Assembly: GCA_040307645.1 (NCBI GenBank)
Contig: JAWRJF010000069.1
Location: forward strand, 1 to 6,988
From: JAVXAG01 sp040307645
Lineage (GTDB): Bacteria; Bacillota; Clostridia; Peptostreptococcales; Anaerovoracaceae
Direction of reading: 5' to 3'
DNA length: 6,988 nucleotides
Position 1 is the stretch's first letter. Each line of letters starts with the position of its first letter. Below the pieces are notes generated by a model. The model did no database searches. It was not told the origin of the DNA and worked only from the letters and a program-made list of their open reading frames with translations. Below, piece by piece: positions 1-5,214 of the stretch. The position numbers were made by a program, and so were the translations under genes.

Positions 1-2724
1 TGGTTTAATAATATCTCCGTATTCAATTGTTTTCCCATAACGGTGATATGATAAAAGGTCATATACTCTTCGATCAATATGTTTAACATCTATGCAATCA
101 ATTTTCTCAGGCATCAAATTAAATATATCGGCCGGAAAATCACTATCATAGAATGCACCAACTTGCTCTAATTTATATATTAAGGATTCATCTCCCATAT
201 CTATATAACTCGCAAGTAGATGTCTAATTCCCTTTTCGCTTTGGTTCATAACTTTTCTAATTATGCCAATCGACTCAAATTCATCCAAATATCCAAATTT
301 CTCGAACACTCTCAACGCAACATCTAGGGTATACACGCTGTAATCTTTTCGGTTATAGTACATAGCCCATACTCTATTAACTGAATAAATATCAATCTGC
401 ATGTTTTCATGATTTGCTAACCTTATAAATGATTTTGCATGCTCTGCTGCATCAAAAGAACCGTTTGAAGCACTTTCCCTTATTAATTCTTCTAGAGTTT
501 TCCCATAAAATATATTCTTCTCTTTTATTCTGCCTAATTCAAAGAGTTGGTAATTAACTGACGACAATATCCTGGTCGACCATCTACCCTCAATGTCATA
601 TTTTTCAACAATACTCCTTAATTGATTTATTGCCAGTTCCTTATCGTTATTGAAGTACTCATCTAAGATTCTAAAATAAAAATCTTTTTGGTCTTGATTT
701 ACCCAGACTCTAACCATATGTCTGATTAAAATATCCTGTTTATCAAATTGATATAAGTCATTATCTTCCAACTTTTGTAATGTTTCCTTATAATTCGGTA
801 TCATTTCTCGCTTTTCAAAGAAAAATTTTTCATCATACAACGTCTCATATAAATTATCTAATTTGTTAGAACCATACATACTATCCGCTAAATACTTCTG
901 ATAGGATGCTTCGTCTTCCAGTTTCAAAAGGGTATAAGTTCTCCACATAATACCAGAGCTAAACAGTTCATCCTGAATAATGAAGTGATCATTCATATAT
1001 ACAAGTATCTGGTATACTAATCCATCATATCCAATTAACTCATTGCGGTTAGCCATTTGATAAATCAACGCAAACGAATAATAATGATATAGATCTAATA
1101 CTCCTTCTCGTTGTTCTAGTAACTTTTGAAGTTGACCATAAAACGAGGTTATTGAATTGAAATCTAATGTTCTTTTGAGCAATGCTGAAAAATTATCAAT
1201 TTGACTATAAATCAGAAGTATTTCTCTATAGAAATCTTCGCTTAGTTCAAATGAAGATAGTCTAGACATGAAATTGATATTTCCACTCAATAAGCTGTTC
1301 TGTACGAACTTATTGACTTTGCTTTCTACTTCTGGATAACTAATGATTTGATGTCTAAGGTATGTGTTAAAACTATCATGAATTAAAGAAATCCTATTCA
1401 ATGTTCTTTTGAACAAGTATGGATATGCTTTAATAAAATCCATTATCGCATCTATCATAAAGGATTCTTCAAGGATAGTGGTAAGTTCGGATTCTGTATA
1501 GAAACTATTATTTGTTGCAAAGATTGTTAATAATGATTTTGTGTGAATGTTTTCAAGTAATATGTCATAATAATGGAATAGGTTGTCAACTCCTGGAGCG
1601 ATGTTGATTTCCTTATATATGAGAAAGTGTTCAGCAATAAAATATGTTATTATCGGATAACCATCTGTTACTTCAAATATTTGCTTAGTAACCTTATAAT
1701 CACAGATGTTGTGAGCCATTGCCAAATATAATGCTGTTTCATCAAAGTTCCAATTTATTAATTCCACAGACTCCCACTGAACATTAGCTTTAAGTGGTCT
1801 AGACAAAACAACGGTACGAGTTTCTTTCAATAGATCAATAAATTCAATGAACAATTGAAGTTCTTTTTGATTATAATTTTCAACATGATCTAATCCATCG
1901 ATAATCATTATCTTTTCTTGAGAGATAATCTCTTCAATTAACTCTTCTTGAGTATAGCTCTTTGGAGAATTAAAAACTGCAAGAGCCACATCATCTAAAA
2001 AAGCATCAAATTGCAGTCGTTTCATAAGCCTTTCATCTTGAGGGCCAGTCCAAAATCTATACACTATAGCATCGTTATACTTTTGAATCAGTTCTTCAAC
2101 ATAGTGACTTTTTCCTACGCCGGGTTTACCATATATCCATAGAATTCCCTTTTTAACTCTATCTATAGGTTTTCTAATTAAGACTGTTTTTTCGCTTAAG
2201 TCCAATGACATTCTAATGACTTTAGGAAGCTCTTCTTCATTAATCTCAAAACGAGAGGAACTTATAAGAGAAAAAGCGAATTGAATTATCTGAATCTCTC
2301 TGCTTTCAGTACTAAACATCTCATCAAGTAGTTCTTGTACTTTGTTTGGGGTAAGAGGAATAATCACAATTCCATCTATTATTGTTGACGGAAAGCCCAT
2401 GAACTCTGAATCCGTATGAATTTGATCTGTATTGATTATTAAAACATTATTCTCTTTTTGACTATAGTTATTTGAGTTTCCTTTGATTCGTACACTATCA
2501 CCGTTTATTACAATATCATCTAATTTAGTATTAGGGTAGTTTTTAACTTGAATTCTGTAACTCTCATTTGCTTCTATATATAAATCATCAAAATTTCCAT
2601 CCGTAATCGCTTCTGATTCAATCTTCTTAATGACTCTATCAGAATCCATTTTTGCTAGAAATAGCGTAAATATGTAGTGTTGAATTGTATAGCCTTTTAA
2701 TGCGTTCCGTGCAACTTTTCCCAT
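1..2724 (-). CDS. Nuclease-STAND P-loop NTPase, putative antiphage defence protein (3' end outside window)
   Basis: The frame is open for 908 codons from ATG at 2724 to the window edge, with no stop, so the C-terminus is missing. Residues 9-63 look like a PD-(D/E)xK nuclease of the DUF4297/Cap4 type: a GYTIQ opening (11-15), acidic residues E36/E38 and D46/D47, then IQVK (58-61) as the QxK catalytic strand. Residues 199-206 are a Walker A motif, GKPGVGKS. Residues 272-282 are a Walker B strand, IMIIDGLDHVE, followed by VVLSRP (305-310), a sensor-like arginine. TDGYP (353-357) and LIHDSF (447-452) are typical of STAND/AP-ATPase modules. Residues from about 470 are helical and poorly conserved, as expected for a ligand-sensing repeat domain. 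Inferred role: target recognition drives NTPase-dependent oligomerisation and DNA cleavage, as known for Avs proteins. The gene is certain; the defence role is inferred; the exact family is not assigned. A strong Shine-Dalgarno sequence fixes the start. Confidence 0.85.
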   Translation of the reverse strand, partial: MGKVARNALKGYTIQHYIFTLFLAKMDSDRVIKKIESEAITDGNFDDLYIEANESYRIQVKNYPNTKLDDIVINGDSVRIKGNSNNYSQKENNVLIINTDQIHTDSEFMGFPSTIIDGIVIIPLTPNKVQELLDEMFSTESREIQIIQFAFSLISSSRFEINEEELPKVIRMSLDLSEKTVLIRKPIDRVKKGILWIYGKPGVGKSHYVEELIQKYNDAIVYRFWTGPQDERLMKRLQFDAFLDDVALAVFNSPKSYTQEELIEEIISQEKIMIIDGLDHVENYNQKELQLFIEFIDLLKETRTVVLSRPLKANVQWESVELINWNFDETALYLAMAHNICDYKVTKQIFEVTDGYPIITYFIAEHFLIYKEINIAPGVDNLFHYYDILLENIHTKSLLTIFATNNSFYTESELTTILEESFMIDAIMDFIKAYPYLFKRTLNRISLIHDSFNTYLRHQIISYPEVESKVNKFVQNSLLSGNINFMSRLSSFELSEDFYREILLIYSQIDNFSALLKRTLDFNSITSFYGQLQKLLEQREGVLDLYHYYSFALIYQMANRNELIGYDGLVYQILVYMNDHFIIQDELFSSGIMWRTYTLLKLEDEASYQKYLADSMYGSNKLDNLYETLYDEKFFFEKREMIPNYKETLQKLEDNDLYQFDKQDILIRHMVRVWVNQDQKDFYFRILDEYFNNDKELAINQLRSIVEKYDIEGRWSTRILSSVNYQLFELGRIKEKNIFYGKTLEELIRESASNGSFDAAEHAKSFIRLANHENMQIDIYSVNRVWAMYYNRKDYSVYTLDVALRVFEKFGYLDEFESIGIIRKVMNQSEKGIRHLLASYIDMGDESLIYKLEQVGAFYDSDFPADIFNLMPEKIDCIDVKHIDRRVYDLLSYHRYGKTIEYGDIIKP

Positions 2725-2730
2725 GGCTTC

Positions 2731-2735
2731 CCTCC
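2731..2735 (-). promoter_or_regulatory. Strong ribosome binding site of the nuclease-STAND gene
   Basis: Read on the minus strand, GGAGG lies six bases before the ATG at 2724, inside a purine-rich AGGGAGGAGGGAAG tract. This near-perfect Shine-Dalgarno sequence supports the chosen start and indicates efficient translation initiation. Confidence 0.85.
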
Positions 2736-2776
2736 TCCCTTATCAACAAATATTCTGACACTTCTATCTAGTAATA

Positions 2777-2807
2777 AAACGGACACCACTTCTTAAAATG
2801 CCCGTTT
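2777..2807 (-). terminator. Hairpin with short U tract upstream of the STAND gene (terminator or attenuator candidate)
   Basis: On the minus-strand RNA, AAACGGGCA (2807-2799) pairs with UGUCCGUUU (2785-2777) as nine base pairs including one G-U pair, around a 13-base loop. It runs into UUUUAUUAC. On the plus-strand RNA the G-U pair becomes an A-C mismatch, so the structure favours minus-strand transcription. It lies about 50 bases before the STAND start codon, between a possible -10 box and the ribosome binding site. It could end transcripts arriving from upstream, attenuate the STAND mRNA, or be a leftover inverted repeat from a mobile element. The U tract is short, so termination would be modest. 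Confidence 0.45.
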
Positions 2808-2837
2808 GGATTCAATACTCGTTTTGTCGATGGTACA

Positions 2838-2843
2838 AATATA
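2838..2843 (-). promoter_or_regulatory. Possible -10 box for the STAND gene
   Basis: The minus strand reads TATATT at 2843-2838. No convincing -35 hexamer sits 16-18 bases upstream (the sequence there is near GATTAA). If used, it would give a leader of roughly 100 nt containing the 2777-2807 hairpin. It also lies at the edge of repeat copy A. Weak evidence. Confidence 0.25.
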
Positions 2844-2967
2844 GTTTATCACAGCACTCCTTAATCACTACATCAGTTTCATGACTGTCACAGCAACTCC
2901 GGATTCATCCCATCAACTCTCATATGAATCATCACTTCAAAGCCCAACACAGCAACTAACCTTTATA
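2844..2967. repeat. Diverged repeat, longer copy A
   Basis: On the plus strand this segment begins GTTTATCAC (2844-2852), continues with CTTAATCAC (2860-2868) and ends CTAACCTTTATA (2956-2967). The same three blocks occur in the same order in the shorter copy at 3201-3242. Within copy A, CACAGCA-type words recur at 2850, 2889 and 2948 (CACAGCAACT is exact at 2889-2898 and 2948-2957). I do not recognise the family. Confidence 0.45.
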
Positions 2968-3001
2968 ACCATACCAGTCTACCCCACCCTGCTTGCCTTG
3001 G

Positions 3002-3230
3002 TTACAGTCCATTATCAAATGTTAGAATGTTAGTACCAGGTGCTGATGTGAATGATAAACTAAAGTAGTCCAACGGCCTATTTTACTTGACCGATTGCAA
3101 TCGATGATCCTAAAATGTAAGATCGTCCAGACTCATTAGGTCTACTATGGCTTACTTGAACAGATTGTAGTTGAAGCCTATTCACTAAAATCCTCAGCAA
3201 GTTTATCACCTTAATCACGATCCCAACCAG
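3002..3230 (-). pseudogene. Possible decayed coding remnant, two frames joined at an A run
   Basis: On the minus strand an open frame of 50 codons runs from 3230 to a stop at 3078; its last residues read SSIAIGQVK. A second frame of 26 codons begins at 3082 and ends at 3002 with APGTNILTFDNGL. The frames differ by one base at AAAA (3084-3081). Removing one A would join them as ...IAIGQVNRPLDYF... for about 75 residues. Neither piece has an ATG. The sequence looks less AT-rich than its surroundings, which hints at different origin. I cannot name a family. The alternative is non-coding sequence from a decayed mobile element that is open by chance. Confidence 0.25.
3092..3103. repeat. Perfect 12-bp palindrome
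   Basis: CGATTGCAATCG is its own reverse complement. It sits inside a segment (3081-3104) that is partly repeated about 70 bases further on: TTACTTGA starts at 3083 and again about 3153, followed in each case by GATTG. It could be a protein binding site or chance; there is no functional evidence. Confidence 0.3.
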
Positions 3231-3242
3231 CTAACCTTTATA
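3201..3242. repeat. Diverged repeat, shortened copy B
   Basis: GTTTATCAC (3201-3209), CTTAATCAC (3210-3218) and CTAACCTTTATA (3231-3242) repeat the block order of copy A at 2844-2967. CCCAAC also lies between the last two blocks in both copies. Copy B looks like copy A after losing about 80 internal bases plus the six bases between its first two blocks. The two copies flank about 230 bases of different sequence. Confidence 0.45.
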
Positions 3243-3340
3243 CTTATATGAGGCTCTTCTCTTTAGATGTTAATGGGTGGAGAAACCAATAGCTTAATGT
3301 ACGGTACTGGAATCTAATGGATTTTATTCATCATATGCTG

Positions 3341-3924
3341 CTACTCACCGATTCCTATTGTTTCCCCATATAAGACTTTATAATATTTTTCTTTATGCAC
3401 AGCATACTTTGGATCTTTTTCAATCTTTTCTTCAAAGTACTTCCCTGATGAATATAGTAGATCTTCTAACTCAGGTATACCCATAATTCTATTTTTAATT
3501 TCCTTGTACTGATCTATATCCGACTTACACAAACCAAAAAGATCTTTCTTAAATTTGAAGCAAATTTCATATAGTTCATTACGACAGAATCACTTTGCGT
3601 CGTCTTACAGTGTTCAACTAAAATATACTTCACAAGTCTTGAATTTCTTTTTAGACGGCTATCTTTAGTTGAATATCTAAATGATTGATTGGTAAAAAAT
3701 ATCGAATCAAAATTATCTTTATTTATAAATTCTGAAATTCTCAGGAAAAATTCATTCATTATAAACTTAAAATCGATTTCTGATTTTGAATGATACAACT
3801 CATATGCTGCATCACTCATCATTTTATCAATTCTATTACTAGTTTGTTGAGTAGCATTGAAAATAAAAATATTCCTTAGGTTCAGACTCGAGAAAAAATC
3901 TATAAATCTTTTCCTCTTGCATAA
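3341..3924 (-). pseudogene. 5'-truncated and frameshifted gene remnant of unknown family
   Basis: Two overlapping minus-strand frames appear to be one broken gene. The upstream frame runs from 3924, immediately after the SEC-C stop and in the same frame, to a stop at 3514. It contains NIFIFNATQQTSNRIDKMM and FDSIFFTNQSFRYSTKDSRL. The downstream frame opens at 3589 and ends at 3341; it contains RNELYEICFKFKKDLFG and GIPELEDLLYSSGKYFEEK. A one-base deletion near 3580-3589, at GATTCTGTCGTAATG, would explain the switch and give about 195 residues in total. There is no start codon before the ATG pair at 3822, so the N-terminus seems lost. The N-x-TQQ segment followed by helices faintly recalls the region after the FDGQHR motif in DGQHR-domain proteins, but that motif is absent and I do not assert the family. 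An ATG at 3922 opens a third frame of only 27 codons. Confidence 0.55.
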
Positions 3925-4671
3925 TTACATCCCATCCTTACCCAAGCAGCACTTCTTATATTTCTTCCCACTTCCACAAGGGCATGGATCATTCCTACCG
4001 ACCTTTTCTTTCTTAATACTCTGACCAAACTTAAATGGTTTATCAGACAATGCCCTTATATGTGGCTTCTCGTACTTTTCAAATATCTCATTTGGTGTAT
4101 GCCCGTTATTCTCCCAAATTCTTGTGTTGTTTGCAAGTTCTATAACAAGTTGCAGTACCTCGTTTACCTGCTTCTCATCTTTAAAGGAAACATTTCTAAC
4201 ATTAAATAAGTCAAATACATCTCTTGGAGAGAAATCGTGTGCACAATAACCCTGTATGTCTTCAACAAGCATTTCAGCCTTTGATTTATTCCCATCAAGC
4301 AAGTGTTCAGTTACATACTTAAGTAGATTCTCATACTCCTTATTAATTTCGAAGTAATTATCATCTTTGTATTTAAGAAGCTCATCTTGACTTGGTATAT
4401 AAAATGCTTTACCTGAACGCTTTCTCAACTCCTCATCAAATTCACAAAACTCCATAATAGTTTCATGGACGAAGTAATCATTAAAAACCACAACAAAATT
4501 CTCATCAAGTTCTACAAAGTCAATACCTATGTCATCTGCTCTTAATCTTACTGTGTCAATCTCTTCTATATTATCTTCATTTTGCATATTATAAATCTCT
4601 ACAACCTTATCTTTATGGACCAAGCCATATAGATGAGTAAGAGAAATAATATAGTCGGTTATTTTATTCAT
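3925..4671 (-). CDS. SEC-C zinc-motif protein
   Basis: This is an intact 248-residue protein ending in a textbook SEC-C motif: VGRNDPCPCGSGKKYKKCC at 224-242. C230, C232, C241 and C242 are the likely zinc ligands, as in the C-terminal tail of SecA and in YecA-like proteins. The rest is mixed helical sequence with a conserved-looking NNTRIWENNGHTPNEIFEKY (181-200), which I associate with a family of Firmicute SEC-C proteins of unknown function. There is no signal peptide or membrane segment, so it should be cytoplasmic. SEC-C motifs mediate metal-dependent contacts with proteins or ribosomes; the target here is unknown. The start is supported by AAGGAG seven bases upstream. It overlaps the stop of the preceding small frame by ATGA, which suggests translational coupling. 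The broken remnant downstream begins right after its TAA. Confidence 0.9.
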   Translation of the reverse strand: MNKITDYIISLTHLYGLVHKDKVVEIYNMQNEDNIEEIDTVRLRADDIGIDFVELDENFVVVFNDYFVHETIMEFCEFDEELRKRSGKAFYIPSQDELLKYKDDNYFEINKEYENLLKYVTEHLLDGNKSKAEMLVEDIQGYCAHDFSPRDVFDLFNVRNVSFKDEKQVNEVLQLVIELANNTRIWENNGHTPNEIFEKYEKPHIRALSDKPFKFGQSIKKEKVGRNDPCPCGSGKKYKKCCLGKDGM

Positions 4672-4751
4672 TGTATCGCTCCTTTTATTAAATCCCGGTT
4701 TGCTATGATTTTTGGTATCTTATCTGATAGATTTTTCTTGTTAATACTCAT
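4668..4751 (-). CDS. 27-codon small frame coupled to both neighbours
   Basis: The ATG at 4751 overlaps the TGA of the HEPN-like frame (TGATG), and its own TGA overlaps the SEC-C start (ATGA). An AAGGA sequence lies about four bases before the ATG. The product would be a basic 27-residue peptide, MSINKKNLSDKIPKI followed by IANRDLIKGAIQ. Most likely this is the out-of-frame tail of the HEPN-like remnant rather than an independent gene. Its ribosome binding site and double overlap mean it could still be translated and carry ribosomes into the SEC-C gene. Confidence 0.3.
   Translation of the reverse strand: MSINKKNLSDKIPKIIANRDLIKGAIQ
4679..4684 (-). promoter_or_regulatory. Ribosome binding site of the SEC-C gene
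   Basis: The minus strand reads AAGGAG seven bases before the ATG at 4671. It lies inside the last codons of the preceding small frame (4751-4668), whose stop overlaps this start. Initiation could therefore be coupled or independent. Confidence 0.75.
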
Positions 4752-5115
4752 CACTTCCTTTTTAATAATACAGCTTTTACTAAGCACTCTACTCCTACAC
4801 CAAAACCAATCCAATAAAAGCTTGCCTCTAGTTTTTGATTTATTAATTCTTGTTGTTTTATCTTGTGATCTTTTGAAAATTGAACTGTCCCAGTTATTTT
4901 GTCATATTTTAAGATATCTTTATTTAATATCAATTCTAAAGAATAATCAGATAAAGTTTCAGCCCAATTTAAAAAATCTATTAATATCCCAATAGTAATC
5001 TCCTGTCTTATTTTAGTAATTTAATATTGATAATCTAATAATGCTAATTCTAAAAATCACAGATAGAACACAAATCCTAGAATTCTATGTAAATAAGTAA
5101 TTATGCTGTCCTGGG

Positions 5116-5145
5116 AATATAATGCCAGTATTATTTTAATGTAAA
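5116..5145 (-). promoter_or_regulatory. Candidate sigma-A-type promoter ahead of the HEPN-like remnant and SEC-C gene
   Basis: On the minus strand, TTTACA (5145-5140) is a good -35 match. It is followed after 18 bases by TATATT (5121-5116), or after 17 bases by TTATAT. It would fire toward 5020 and produce a leader of about 100 nt before the remnant, then the SEC-C gene. Such matches are common in AT-rich DNA, so this is a candidate only. The rest of 5021-5214 shows no gene. Confidence 0.4.
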
Positions 5146-5214
5146 TCTCTACTTATTCATTGCTAAAGTTAAAATGCCTTAGTCATCTATTTTTCTTGAG
5201 TAAAACCATCAAGT

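Larger units (their letters stand above)
2736..3340. other. About 600 bp intergenic region without an intact gene
   Basis: No intact coding sequence is visible on either strand. The region holds the hairpin (2777-2807), a weak -10 candidate (2838-2843), two copies of a diverged repeat (2844-2967 and 3201-3242), a 12-bp palindrome and the possible decayed reading frame at 3002-3230. The stretch 3243-3340 shows nothing I can assign. I see no tRNA, rRNA, CRISPR or T-box signature. The repeats, broken frame and base composition suggest debris of one or more old insertions between the STAND gene and the genes upstream of it. Confidence 0.5.
4668..5020 (-). pseudogene. Start-less, frameshifted HEPN-like gene remnant
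   Basis: An open frame of 89 codons runs from 5020 to a TGA at 4753-4751 with no ATG. It reads RQEITIGILIDFLNWAETL, later DKITGTVQFSKD, and ends FYWIGFGVGVECLVKAVLLK. The G-x-x-x-E-x-x-x-K helix resembles the first core helix of HEPN-domain proteins, common in RNase toxins and defence genes, but the RxxxxH catalytic motif is absent. At AAAAA (4763-4759) a -1 shift leads into the next frame, giving ...LLKKEVMSINKKNLSDKI... and ending at 4668. This suggests one original gene, now split and missing its 3' part, with the junction right at the SEC-C start. An ATT codon at 4993, six bases after GGAG, is a conceivable rare start. Decay is more likely. The HEPN assignment is tentative. Confidence 0.5.

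Noticed and set aside
2777..2807. Reading the hairpin as an IS terminal inverted repeat
   Set aside because: No transposase, partner end or target duplication is visible, so it is kept only as an alternative to a terminator.
2970..2995. T-box-like GGGTGG on the minus strand
   Set aside because: The conserved T-box core after GGGTGG is not present, and no synthetase or amino-acid gene follows.
4633..4995. Plus-strand 120-codon open frame with hydrophobic stretches
   Set aside because: It is antisense to the HEPN-like remnant and the SEC-C start and has no convincing ribosome binding site. Its hydrophobicity follows from the AT-rich complement.
5078..5087. 10-bp palindrome TAGAATTCTA
   Set aside because: It is short and AT-rich with no further context, so chance explains it.
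5118..5123. Perfect plus-strand TATAAT
   Set aside because: No -35 hexamer lies 16-18 bases upstream and no plus-strand gene follows; it overlaps the better minus-strand promoter candidate.
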